A stretch of 64,000 nucleotides of DNA from Roseburia hominis (GTDB lineage: Bacteria; Bacillota; Clostridia; Lachnospirales; Lachnospiraceae). A program made the translations under genes and the position numbers. The stretch lies in NCBI GenBank assembly GCA_040702975.1, contig CP159990.1:124001-188000 (forward strand), written 5' to 3'. Shown here piece by piece: positions 1 through 8,211 of this stretch (position 1 is the stretch's first letter; every line of letters starts with the position of its first letter). The notes beneath the pieces were generated by a model. The model was not told where the DNA came from. It ran no database searches and saw only the letters and a program-made list of their open reading frames with translations.

Positions 1-156
1 ATCAAAGGCTATGACCTCCCCATTCTTTCCGGCAAGCTCACAAAGCAGCAAAGTATCGTTTCCATTTCCCATAGTTGCGTCGATATAAACTCCCTCTCTG
101 GCTGCCTGCGAACGAATGATTTCATGGCACCAGTATGTGATTTGTGATTGTTTCAA
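1..156 (-). CDS. Putative rRNA methylase, YtqB-like (partial)
   Basis: Only the first 52 residues are in the window; the gene continues past the left edge. The start is a TTG preceded by GGAGAGGG at suitable spacing. The peptide has the SAM-binding loop of class I methyltransferases: the DATMGNGNDT segment at residues 26-35, followed by a LLLCEL helix and an acidic strand end (VIAFD). That arrangement is typical of the small YtqB-like putative rRNA methylase family. It reads away from the island, so it is probably the conserved chromosomal gene next to the integration point of the mobile DNA at its right. The target RNA cannot be told from this fragment. Confidence 0.75.
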   Translation of the reverse strand, partial: MKQSQITYWCHEIIRSQAAREGVYIDATMGNGNDTLLLCELAGKNGEVIAFD

Positions 157-296
157 ATTTCTCACCCTCTCCAAATTCCTCTCATATTTGTTGCTTATTC
201 CCCCAAATTGCTGTTTCTTTCATTTTGCCTCTCCAAATATAACAAAAATTTACTAATTTATCAAGCAGAACTCCACATTTCTACTTTTTTCGACAC

Positions 297-1325
297 CTAT
301 GAGCATTCAGATATAAGGCATACCTTCGCCATACTCCGCCTCTTCTGGTCCATCGAAGAATGTACATATTTATTCAATGTAATATTCACATTCGCATGTC
401 CCAAAATCTCGCTGAGTGATTTCACATCCATCCCATTTTCCACACACCTTGTCGCAAACGTATGTCGAAGTCCATGATAATTGATCGGCTTCATCCGGCA
501 CTGCCTCAAATAAGATTTAAAAATATTTTCCAGCGTTCGGGGCTCCACAAAATTTTCCTCATCCCCAGACAGTAAGTAGACCGCCTCTGGCAGATCCTCC
601 AGTTTTCGCAGCCGCCCCATCAAAAATTCCGGAATCGGTATATCCCGTTTAGAAGAAATACTTTTCGGTTCCGTAACCACCACTTTTGTTTTCGTTCCCA
701 CATTGCCGTTAAAATCCTGAATCCTCTGCATCGTCCCTCTCACTTCCAGAATTCCACTCTCAAATCGAATATGCTTCCTTTGCAACGCGCAGACCTCCCC
801 GATGCGCAGTCCCATATACAGGCTCAACAAAATCCCTGTTTTGGTCAGCTCATCATCTTCCATCAAAAACTCTTCCAAACACATTTGTTCCTTATAACTA
901 AGTACCTGAATTTCCGGTTCCGCCGCTCTCACTTTAATGAGTTCCAGGTGACATGGAAAATCAACATTTTGCCTCCTCGCAAAGAGGCATATTTCTTTTA
1001 ATACTACTAAAATATCTCGTACCGTTTTCTCGGATAGACCTCCTTTTCCGCGAATTTTTCCATTTTTTAACTTTTCTTCAATATAATCTTCTACCAATTT
1101 AGTAGTGAAATTTGAGATTTTGACCTGCCCCAGTTGCGGAAGAATATGTTTCTCCACAAGATTATAATATTTGACGTAAGAAGACTCTTTCACGTGAAAT
1201 TTTACATTTCCCAGCCATGCCTTCGCAAACTCATCAAAGTATCCTTCCTCACCTCCCCTCTCCTGATATACATTCCTGCGCAAAAAACGAAACATCTTTT
1301 CTCCCAATACGTTTTCAGTTGACAT
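297..1325 (-). CDS. Tyrosine recombinase/phage-type integrase (island left edge)
   Basis: A 342-aa tyrosine site-specific recombinase. Residues about 30-130 form the SAM-like core-binding domain. The C-terminal catalytic domain shows the first Arg in GLRIGEVCAL, the H-x-x-R box in HGLRHTFATR, the conserved LGHANVNIT segment and the nucleophilic Tyr in NKYVH. All expected catalytic residues are present, so the enzyme should be active. The gene ends about 140 bp from the truncated chromosomal methyltransferase gene, the position expected for an integrase beside its attachment site. No att duplication could be identified. The start ATG has an AAGGAAGG sequence somewhat far upstream. It probably moved the adjacent accessory DNA, although other recombinases in the island could also have done so. 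Confidence 0.9.
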   Translation of the reverse strand: MSTENVLGEKMFRFLRRNVYQERGGEEGYFDEFAKAWLGNVKFHVKESSYVKYYNLVEKHILPQLGQVKISNFTTKLVEDYIEEKLKNGKIRGKGGLSEKTVRDILVVLKEICLFARRQNVDFPCHLELIKVRAAEPEIQVLSYKEQMCLEEFLMEDDELTKTGILLSLYMGLRIGEVCALQRKHIRFESGILEVRGTMQRIQDFNGNVGTKTKVVVTEPKSISSKRDIPIPEFLMGRLRKLEDLPEAVYLLSGDEENFVEPRTLENIFKSYLRQCRMKPINYHGLRHTFATRCVENGMDVKSLSEILGHANVNITLNKYVHSSMDQKRRSMAKVCLISECS

Positions 1326-1514
1326 AGATCATCATTCCTTCCTTTTTGAATCATTATATATTTGATGTCTTCGCAACTGGAACCAATTCATCAATATCCT
1401 TAACATTTGTATCATTTTTACAACCCACCACTGTCTTTCTTGTTAGTACAATCAATAAAAAAGTGCAAAATGTGAGACGATATGATTAAAAATAACAGAG
1501 AGGAAGGTAGAATT

Positions 1515-1784
1515 ATGCCAAAACCAAGAACTAAGACCGGAGAAAAGAATCTGATCAGCAAACAGCTCATTGAACTTAGGAGAAAATACGATTATTCTCA
1601 AAGAGACCTGGCTTACCAGCTTCAACTGGCAGGCTATGACATGGATAAGAATGTGATTACCAGAATTGAGACAAATAAACGGTATGTCACGGATTTGGAG
1701 TTAAAAGCTCTGACGGAGATTTTCCATGTTTCTTATGATTATTTGATTAATGGGGAAGGAGGGGATGACGAAAAGGGGCAGTAA
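1515..1784 (+). CDS. XRE-family helix-turn-helix regulator
   Basis: An 89-aa protein that is almost entirely one Cro/C1-type HTH domain: LIELRRKYDYSQRDLAYQL (helices 1-2), then DKNVITRIETNKRYV (recognition helix) and a final AL..IF.VSYDYLI helix, as in the HTH_3 family. The start is set at 1515 because GAGGAAGG lies 7 bp upstream; an in-frame ATG at 1482 has no ribosome site. It is the only plus-strand gene in the first 18 kb and stands between the integrase and the kinase operon, transcribed away from the integrase. It may control the integrase or the neighbouring operon; its operator is not known. Confidence 0.85.
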   Translation: MPKPRTKTGEKNLISKQLIELRRKYDYSQRDLAYQLQLAGYDMDKNVITRIETNKRYVTDLELKALTEIFHVSYDYLINGEGGDDEKGQ

Positions 1785-1886
1785 TAGATAGTGCATTGTG
1801 GGGGTAAAGGGGAGTTCATTTATCCCAACTTGTCATAGATACTATAAAGTAGAACTGGTCTTCACTTTTAATGTACCCAATAACTC

Positions 1887-1936
1887 ATCGTTGAATTGGA
1901 CGCACATGACTTCCAATTCAACGATAGTGCTTTTTT
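1887..1936 (+). terminator. Rho-independent-type terminator after the XRE gene
   Basis: A perfect 14-bp inverted repeat (1887-1900 and 1912-1925) separated by 11 nt and followed by AGTGCTTTTTT. The stem is AT-rich but long. The T-run is on the plus strand, so it terminates transcripts from the XRE gene; the minus-strand operon ending at 1998 has no T-run on this side. Confidence 0.7.
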
Positions 1937-1997
1937 CATGCAAAAATTACCGCTTTTCAGGATATCCAACCTTTTTCTTTCACAATCAAGGCGATAT

Positions 1998-3467
1998 CTA
2001 TATAAACGGAATTGCATACAGTAATTTTTCCTGCTCATAATTAGAGATTTCCGTATTTAGCAACTGCGCAATCTCCTCATTGGGGCAATAACCTTCCCGT
2101 CCCTTTTTCTGAATTCGTTTTAAGTATCGGATAGCCGGTATATATCCCTTTTTTGCTGCGCTTTCTAAATATCCAATCCCTTTCTGCATATTTCCCTGAA
2201 TCTTCCGATACCCCTGACAAAGCATTCTCCCATAAGTATAGCCTCCAATTTCCGAACCGTTCTCGGCCGATTTTTTCATATAAAAGAGGCCTTCCTTTTC
2301 CTCCCCTTTGTCATAAAAATACAGTCCATACAAGTATTGTGCCACAGCATCCTCCGACTCAGCCATCATTTTAAGCATCAGAACTTCTTCCGACTTCAGC
2401 ATACGATATTGCTTGTCCAAAGACATTTTGATATAAATAATAATTCTAAAACATGCCAGTTCTTCTTTATTGGGCGTCCTCCTCCCAGACTCTCTGAATT
2501 TTTGAAAACCTTCAACCGCATACGCTTCAGCAAGATTCTTCTTATCTTCCATCAACGCCTTCTTTGCAAGATACACATAAACGTTAAAGAAAATTCTATT
2601 TACATTATTGACCACAGGCAACCTTTCAAGTTCCCTTCTCATATCCACTGCATGCAGATATCTCGCAGTCGGCTCCCACTCTATTGCCTTCAAAATAACA
2701 TTCTGAAATGCTGCTGAACCTTGCTGCAGCCTAGGCTTTCCTCCCTGCTTATAAAACCTGATCGGGCATTCTCCCTGTGTCAAAATATAGTACAGACTTG
2801 CTCCAAGGCTGAAAATATCACTGTTAAATCCCACCAGTTCCCTTCCATTCAACACTTCCGGCGCTCCAAAAGCCCTCGTCCCATGCGGCGTCACCTTGCT
2901 ATACTGAAAAGTTAATTCCCTTGCAAGGCCAAAATCCCCAAGAATAAATCTGGGACTTCCTTCAACCCATTTAATAAAAATATTCCCCGGTTTAATATCC
3001 CGATGCAATATTTTCCTTTCTTCTAATGCTTCCAGGGCTTTTAGCACATCTATTGCAATTTGGATCAGCAATCCTTCTGTCAAATTCTGTGTCCGAACAA
3101 AATCATCCAGACATTGATACTTCTCTTCAAACATAAAAAACAGATTTGCTCTTCCCACCTTCCCGGTGCAGATTTCGCATGAATCAATAAGCCTTGTTAT
3201 ATACTTACAATCGCGCATTTTCATCAAAAAATGGATTTCCTGTCTCAAATATCTGACAATATGCTCATAGTAAAAATCATATGACTTATAACTTCCCTCC
3301 ATCTTTGACAGGAGTTGGTCAACAGAAACTACCTTAAGTACAGCCTCTTGCCCCATCCCCAATACCTCATATACTTCTGCCATTCCTCCCTTTCCCAGGT
3401 ATCTCCCTAAACTTAACGTACTTTGAACCTTCTGTTTCAGAATACGTTCAACTTCTTCAGCATACAT
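1998..3467 (-). CDS. Ser/Thr protein kinase with C-terminal Sel1-like repeats
   Basis: A 489-aa Hanks-type kinase. Residues about 20-270 hold the catalytic domain, with glycine loop GKGGMAEVY, ATP-binding Lys in AVLKVV, catalytic loop HRDIKPGN, metal-binding GDFGLA and the APE motif in GAPEVLNG. All catalytic residues are present. The C-terminal 130 residues carry repeats of the Sel1/TPR kind (QYLYGLYFYDKG, GGYTYGRMLCQG, GIGYLESAAKKG), probably a protein-binding platform. No transmembrane segment or PASTA domain is seen, so it should be cytosolic. It is the last gene of the operon, 11 bp after the PP2C gene. With the PP2C and VWA proteins it matches the kinase-phosphatase-VWA set known as the TerY-phosphorylation triad. 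Confidence 0.9.
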   Translation of the reverse strand: MYAEEVERILKQKVQSTLSLGRYLGKGGMAEVYEVLGMGQEAVLKVVSVDQLLSKMEGSYKSYDFYYEHIVRYLRQEIHFLMKMRDCKYITRLIDSCEICTGKVGRANLFFMFEEKYQCLDDFVRTQNLTEGLLIQIAIDVLKALEALEERKILHRDIKPGNIFIKWVEGSPRFILGDFGLARELTFQYSKVTPHGTRAFGAPEVLNGRELVGFNSDIFSLGASLYYILTQGECPIRFYKQGGKPRLQQGSAAFQNVILKAIEWEPTARYLHAVDMRRELERLPVVNNVNRIFFNVYVYLAKKALMEDKKNLAEAYAVEGFQKFRESGRRTPNKEELACFRIIIYIKMSLDKQYRMLKSEEVLMLKMMAESEDAVAQYLYGLYFYDKGEEKEGLFYMKKSAENGSEIGGYTYGRMLCQGYRKIQGNMQKGIGYLESAAKKGYIPAIRYLKRIQKKGREGYCPNEEIAQLLNTEISNYEQEKLLYAIPFI

Positions 3468-3478
3468 TCTTTTTCTCC

Positions 3479-5176
3479 TTATTCAAGTGCATTTATGTCA
3501 TTTAGCATATCTGCTGCCTGCCTGTATCCGTTCCCCTTATAGTGGCTACGCGCCTTCAAAATAATTTTTCCAAATTCAGTAGTCTGGAAACTGCGCTTTA
3601 CTTTTCCCCATCCCCATAAAGAATATGGCAACTCCTTGGTCTCTGACAACATTCTGTACAAAACATTTCCTAAACAATACAGATCAAACCCTGCGTTTTC
3701 CTGATTCAACTCCCTGGCTCCTTCAAAGCCGCTCAGCACAAAGCAAGGGCTTCCTGCAATACAATCCATCATAATATTATCCTCTCGGATATTTCCATGC
3801 AGAATATGTACTTCCTCTAACACTAATAATGCATTCAAAATATCTTGCGCCACCTTTCGGGCAAGCAATTCCATATACAGATACTCCGTCCTCATCTCAC
3901 TTCTCATATAATCTGCCAGAGTAACATATTTCTCCCGCCTTCTTTTAGCGAATATTGGTCTTTTTTCGATAAATGTCCGAATAACGCTATACCTTTTCTC
4001 GATAACTAAAAACATTTTTACCTCTCCGGACTCTTCCATCACAACCTCACAGTCCGCATATATATCAACAATATTTGGACAATCCCCCATTCTTTTCAGA
4101 GCGTGTAGAACGCCTCGCATTCTCGCCACCTCAGCCTTGTATCTCCCCTCCATGTTGATACTCCGGTCCACTGATCTTTTGACCAAATCCCGAACTAGAA
4201 TCACTTTTGCGACAGCCTGCTGTTCCACCCCCTGAAGATAATACTCATAAACGTGCTCTCTGTTCCTTCCTTTTCCATACACATAATATCCAGGCGACAT
4301 CCTCCATACAATTTGTTCCACGATTTCGGCACTCGCCAGCCGTCCTTCCTTTCCCTGATAATACTTCCGGGGAATAAAAATCGTATTGGTTCTACTTTCC
4401 TGTGCAGACACTTCTTCTGCATATATCTCCGGACTCAATAAAACTGCAAGAATCGACCAATCATCAAGTTTTTCCACTTCCAGTTCTGTCATTTGATCCA
4501 GAAGCCTTCCAAAATCCACATCATCTTCTACCAAACCGTTCACAAGGAAAGGCAGCAATTCTTTAACTGTCTCCTCTGGATTACCAAATCCTCTGTCTTT
4601 AAACATAAGCTGCGGACCATCAGACATCAGGACTGCCATAGCAGGATTCTGCTCTTTCCTATCCACAATTTTAATATAAAAATGCTCATATGCGTCCCCA
4701 CTCACCGTAAAAAAAGTTTGCTGTGAGGATAACTTATTCTCAGGTCCAGACACAAAACAGATTTTCCCGGCAACATCAGCCATATATATAGCTCCATCCC
4801 CGATATGGCCGGTTAGTATAAACCTGCTATTTATAACGACAAATACCAATGTCGCAGAAAAATGTCTCAAATCCCTACACCCTACACGCCGCGCCTGCTC
4901 CCCAATATAATATATACATTGACTAAGGACTTTCTGTTTCTGCTCCTCTTTAGAGAATTTCATGAACTCTTCTAATGCAATCTGCTGAAACAGCTCTATA
5001 ACTGCCCGCACATTACACTCCGATGCCATTTTTGCATACTGTGCCTGACTGGCCCCATCAGACAATGCCAACACTACCATGTCATCTGACTGCATAAAAT
5101 ACTCCGCAGTATCCTGGCACTGAACACCTTTTTCCTGATGGATTGTTCCTTTGCGAATAAACCGAAATATTTTCAT
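3479..5176 (-). CDS. PP2C phosphatase fused to a pseudokinase domain
   Basis: A 565-aa fusion. Residues about 1-250 are a PP2C-type phosphatase with CQDTAEY, the LSDGAS metal site, GHIGDGAIY, LMSDGP and the final DDWS Asp, so all acidic metal ligands are present and it is probably active. Residues about 290-565 have a protein-kinase fold: a Lys in AVAKVIL and a final lobe with FDLYCLGNVLYRML. The catalytic loop reads HGNIREDN in place of HRDxKxxN, and the DFG site reads SGFEG, so both essential Asp residues are gone. This half is a pseudokinase, likely a scaffold or an allosteric partner of the neighbouring kinase. The start is set at 5176 because AAAGGAG precedes it; a longer frame begins at 5218 and would overlap the VWA gene. 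Confidence 0.88.
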   Translation of the reverse strand: MKIFRFIRKGTIHQEKGVQCQDTAEYFMQSDDMVVLALSDGASQAQYAKMASECNVRAVIELFQQIALEEFMKFSKEEQKQKVLSQCIYYIGEQARRVGCRDLRHFSATLVFVVINSRFILTGHIGDGAIYMADVAGKICFVSGPENKLSSQQTFFTVSGDAYEHFYIKIVDRKEQNPAMAVLMSDGPQLMFKDRGFGNPEETVKELLPFLVNGLVEDDVDFGRLLDQMTELEVEKLDDWSILAVLLSPEIYAEEVSAQESRTNTIFIPRKYYQGKEGRLASAEIVEQIVWRMSPGYYVYGKGRNREHVYEYYLQGVEQQAVAKVILVRDLVKRSVDRSINMEGRYKAEVARMRGVLHALKRMGDCPNIVDIYADCEVVMEESGEVKMFLVIEKRYSVIRTFIEKRPIFAKRRREKYVTLADYMRSEMRTEYLYMELLARKVAQDILNALLVLEEVHILHGNIREDNIMMDCIAGSPCFVLSGFEGARELNQENAGFDLYCLGNVLYRMLSETKELPYSLWGWGKVKRSFQTTEFGKIILKARSHYKGNGYRQAADMLNDINALE

Positions 5177-5214
5177 CCGCCACTCTCCTTTTGTGAAATT
5201 TCCAAAATGCCTCA

Positions 5215-5931
5215 TCAAAACAAATGATGTATAATTTGTTCCATTGGTGTCTCTGTATCAAGAACCGTTGCACCAATCAATTCAAAGAATGATTCAATAC
5301 GATTCATTCCTGATAGCCCTTCCGAAACACAAACTATGTGGTCACCCAACTCTTTCAATTTGCTCATATTGGCTGATGCCCCACCCTGCCTTTGAATACC
5401 AGCCGCTGCAAAGGATAATTTCCGTTTTTCCTCCAATTGTCTGATTTCTTTAGCCGCCATCATATATCTCTCCTCAATCTCTTTTCCAACACTATCCGGA
5501 GCTCCAAGCCATGCACTTGGATATCCATCCGTAAGCAAAAACAATTTAGGCTGCCAATACTCTATCATATTCGCTTTATATTCTTTTTTCTTTTCCTCAA
5601 GAAGCCGAAGTGCTTCCAACAACGCCCTTCCAGTATCAGTATATCCTATAACGCCCGCTATCATAAGCTGATCTGGCTCCACATTTTCCAACGGTTCAAA
5701 ATTTACCTTCACTTCCGCTTCCCCATTAAAGAAAATAACCAGCAAATCTACACTTTTTTGAAAATTAGGAGTTTCCTTCAGTTTTTTGATTAGTTTTTCC
5801 ATTGCCCGATTAATAATTTCCCGCACATCCGCCGTCGAACTACTGATATCCTCCAAAATACCGATTGGTATTCGCTTCGTTGCAGCATAATTCTTTTTTT
5901 CTACTCTATACTCATTTGGATTCCATGCCAT
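5215..5931 (-). CDS. TerY-like VWA-domain protein
   Basis: A 238-aa protein that is essentially one von Willebrand A domain. The MIDAS metal site is visible as DISSS (residues about 28-32), a Thr in YTDTGRALL and an Asp in LLTDGYPS. The domain opens with RIPIGILEDISSS, as in TerY-type VWA proteins. It lies 13 bp after the atypical kinase gene and just before the PP2C fusion gene. VWA, PP2C and Ser/Thr kinase genes in a row form the TerY-phosphorylation triad described from comparative genomics of tellurite/stress systems. The VWA protein is thought to be a phosphorylated adaptor; its actual partner here is unknown. Confidence 0.87.
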   Translation of the reverse strand: MAWNPNEYRVEKKNYAATKRIPIGILEDISSSTADVREIINRAMEKLIKKLKETPNFQKSVDLLVIFFNGEAEVKVNFEPLENVEPDQLMIAGVIGYTDTGRALLEALRLLEEKKKEYKANMIEYWQPKLFLLTDGYPSAWLGAPDSVGKEIEERYMMAAKEIRQLEEKRKLSFAAAGIQRQGGASANMSKLKELGDHIVCVSEGLSGMNRIESFFELIGATVLDTETPMEQIIHHLF

Positions 5932-5944
5932 AAATGTCCACCTC

Positions 5945-7366
5945 CTATTTCATCGCCTCTAAAAAAATATGCATCCAGTAACCTATACTAAAATCTTTTT
6001 TAAATGTAAACGCCTCCACAAAGGCTTTCTGTAAAATCACTGGAACACCTTTCCATTTTTCTAAACAAATTGCATTCACCTCCATCTCCTCATATTCTGC
6101 TACCTTATATGGAAATTCATATGTTCCCCAAAATAATCTGTTTTCTGACGCTGCATCCAACGCTGCCTTTTGAAACAGCGGAGAATACGTTCCACAAACA
6201 AGAAGTTTGAACATCAAAACTCCAAACGCAAAATCCTGGTATCTCGGCTCAATCATAAAATTTCCCTGCTTTCCTACCAACTCTTTATGCATGTAATGTG
6301 GACGCATGCACACACCTGCGCCATAATGCATGAGTTGAAAGCTATCCGTATCTATTAAATGCATTTTTTTATTTTTGTCCAGAATAATATTATCACCATC
6401 TAAATCCACTACCAGCATATGGCACAGGTTTAACTCCAACATAACCAATGCCAGATCCTGAAGCACTTCTGCAATATCAAACTCTATACTCGTATCCACC
6501 ATTGCATCTGTCAGACTGTTACCTGAAATCCGTTTTACGGCAATCCCCACAAGTTTGCCGCCATTATAAAGCAGACCTTTTGGCAATTCCACCTGCTCTC
6601 TTCCCCTGAATTTAGCGCCTTGCTGGAGCAACATCAAATATTCCATCTTCTTTAAATGATTAGAAGAAGGATATTCTTTAAATATTTTTAATACGATATC
6701 TTCTTGTTCTGAAATCCCATAGACCTTCGACTCCCCTCCTTCTCCCACGCATTCCGCTTTGCTATATTCTGCTATTTCCTTCCCTCCTATGCCTTTAGAA
6801 GTAACTTTCTGGACACTATCTATTTTAATTTTCTCTCTTGCACCATTACGAATTGTTTTTACATGACCTACGCAATCTAAAAGTCTGAGCCACTGCCTGG
6901 CCACTTTTACCGAAGCAATGCACTCGTCCGAAGAATACTGTGTATGCTCCCAACGATTGTGAAAAAACACATAATAGTTCTCCTTCTCCGAAACATTCTT
7001 CAAAAATTCTTTTAATTTTAATTGGTCTCCAAATATAAAAATCAATCTCACAGTTTTCGATGTACCCAATGCTGTAAGAGGTGCCTGAGAATAGTAAAAT
7101 TCTTCCAGGTTCCCTTCTATATAGACAGCCTTTCTCTTTTTCCCCAATCGAAACACCAGCCCTACTTTTTTCCCAAACACACTTGATTTCCTTAAGAATT
7201 GAAGCTCATAATATACATTCTCCGGAAACACCCATTTCCAGGGAATTTCTTCTACGATTTTTTCCAACATTTCATCTGGGAAATTTAATATACTAGTATG
7301 AAAAACTAACATACCATTTTCATCTGGATTTAATAAATAGAATTTTTTCAGTTCATCGTACAACAT
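5945..7366 (-). CDS. Atypical protein kinase with N-terminal PIN-like domain
   Basis: A 473-aa protein in two parts. Residues about 205-473 are a divergent kinase domain: glycine loop GEGGESKVY, Lys in IVLKIF, a catalytic loop written VVDLDGDN (Asp and Asn kept) and LIDTDS at the DFG position. It resembles the kinases that accompany TerY triads. The first 170 residues look like a degraded PIN fold: VFHTSIL where a PIN domain would have LDTSIL, followed by FPENVYYELQFL with the usual Glu, and a late ARQWLRLL helix. If this reading is right the first catalytic Asp is His, so nuclease activity is doubtful. The gene starts about 150 bp after the ImmA-like gene, beyond a large hairpin, and is followed closely by the VWA gene. 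Confidence 0.75.
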   Translation of the reverse strand: MLYDELKKFYLLNPDENGMLVFHTSILNFPDEMLEKIVEEIPWKWVFPENVYYELQFLRKSSVFGKKVGLVFRLGKKRKAVYIEGNLEEFYYSQAPLTALGTSKTVRLIFIFGDQLKLKEFLKNVSEKENYYVFFHNRWEHTQYSSDECIASVKVARQWLRLLDCVGHVKTIRNGAREKIKIDSVQKVTSKGIGGKEIAEYSKAECVGEGGESKVYGISEQEDIVLKIFKEYPSSNHLKKMEYLMLLQQGAKFRGREQVELPKGLLYNGGKLVGIAVKRISGNSLTDAMVDTSIEFDIAEVLQDLALVMLELNLCHMLVVDLDGDNIILDKNKKMHLIDTDSFQLMHYGAGVCMRPHYMHKELVGKQGNFMIEPRYQDFAFGVLMFKLLVCGTYSPLFQKAALDAASENRLFWGTYEFPYKVAEYEEMEVNAICLEKWKGVPVILQKAFVEAFTFKKDFSIGYWMHIFLEAMK

Positions 7367-7435
7367 GATTTTTCTCTCTTTGTATTTTATTGAACATTTA
7401 TCTGAATACGTTCAACGGACAAAATTAAAATATGT

Positions 7436-7483
7436 AAGCCTCCCATTGGTAATCCGCAAAAAGGAACTACCCGCGGGAGGCTT
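7436..7483 (-). terminator. Intra-operon hairpin, attenuator-like
   Basis: A 9-bp inverted repeat with core GCCTCCC/GGGAGGC (7436-7444 and 7475-7483) encloses a second imperfect stem. It occupies the only sizeable gap (7367-7515) inside the kinase operon. No strong T-run follows on the minus strand, so it may lower downstream expression or protect or process the mRNA instead of ending it. Confidence 0.5.
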
Positions 7484-7515
7484 TTAAGTCCTGCAACTTT
7501 ATCCTTCTTCAAACA

Positions 7516-8211
7516 TTATGCAAAAATCTTCCCGTAAGGATCATCCATCAACATATCAATATTAAAACCACTTTTTTCAAAATCCTGCTGTCTCTGCCAG
7601 CACAAAACCTGTTTCAACTGCTGATAACCAATTGACAGGTTGAACAGCGAAATCTGGCTTTTATTACTCAAATCAGACAGCCATTCATCTACGTCCAGAG
7701 GATATATTCTGCAACTATCCAAATATCGTACAAATTCTTCCTTAAACACTTCCAAAGGCAAAAGCAAAAATAATGCCACAACATCTGCGGCGACCTCTTC
7801 CAACCCTTGTGGAATGAGCGGTATCGCATAGCTGCTTTCAAAAATCTTATACTCTGAGCTGATAATCCACCGTCCAATCGCATGCGCGATTGCGTAACGC
7901 TGCGTCTTATAGCTCACAGAATTATCTACAGTAATTGTAATACGATCCCCTCTGGTAAAAATCTTCCCCAACATGCGACTGTAACGCTTTTCTCCCGTTG
8001 AGTTCAATTCCTCTCGCTCCACATGAAATCCATGCTCTCTCGCTATCATTTCGATATCGATAGGGAACCTCGGTTTTCCGCTACCTGTTTTTTCATACAC
8101 ATCATTTACTACTTTCTCAGCTGCCAGTGCCGCTTTTAAATACGTTCTGGTGATATTTTCGATATTCTCTACCGAAATACACCCATTAAAATAATCCCTT
8201 AAATTATTCAT
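7516..8211 (-). CDS. ImmA/IrrE-like protein with degenerate metalloprotease site
   Basis: A 231-aa protein with the layout of the ImmA/IrrE metallopeptidase family: an N-terminal helix, PRFPIDIEMIAREHGFHV (the usual ..DI..IA...G segment), a strand with RITITVD, then the active-site helix and a following EEVAADVVALFLLLP helix that normally gives the third zinc ligand. The zinc motif should read HExxH, but here it is AHAIGRW: the catalytic Glu is Ala and the second His is Arg. Proteolysis is therefore unlikely, and a sensing or adaptor role is more plausible. The start overlaps the end of the Hsp90-like gene by 8 bp, with GGAAG upstream, which points to translational coupling. Confidence 0.78.
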   Translation of the reverse strand: MNNLRDYFNGCISVENIENITRTYLKAALAAEKVVNDVYEKTGSGKPRFPIDIEMIAREHGFHVEREELNSTGEKRYSRMLGKIFTRGDRITITVDNSVSYKTQRYAIAHAIGRWIISSEYKIFESSYAIPLIPQGLEEVAADVVALFLLLPLEVFKEEFVRYLDSCRIYPLDVDEWLSDLSNKSQISLFNLSIGYQQLKQVLCWQRQQDFEKSGFNIDMLMDDPYGKIFA

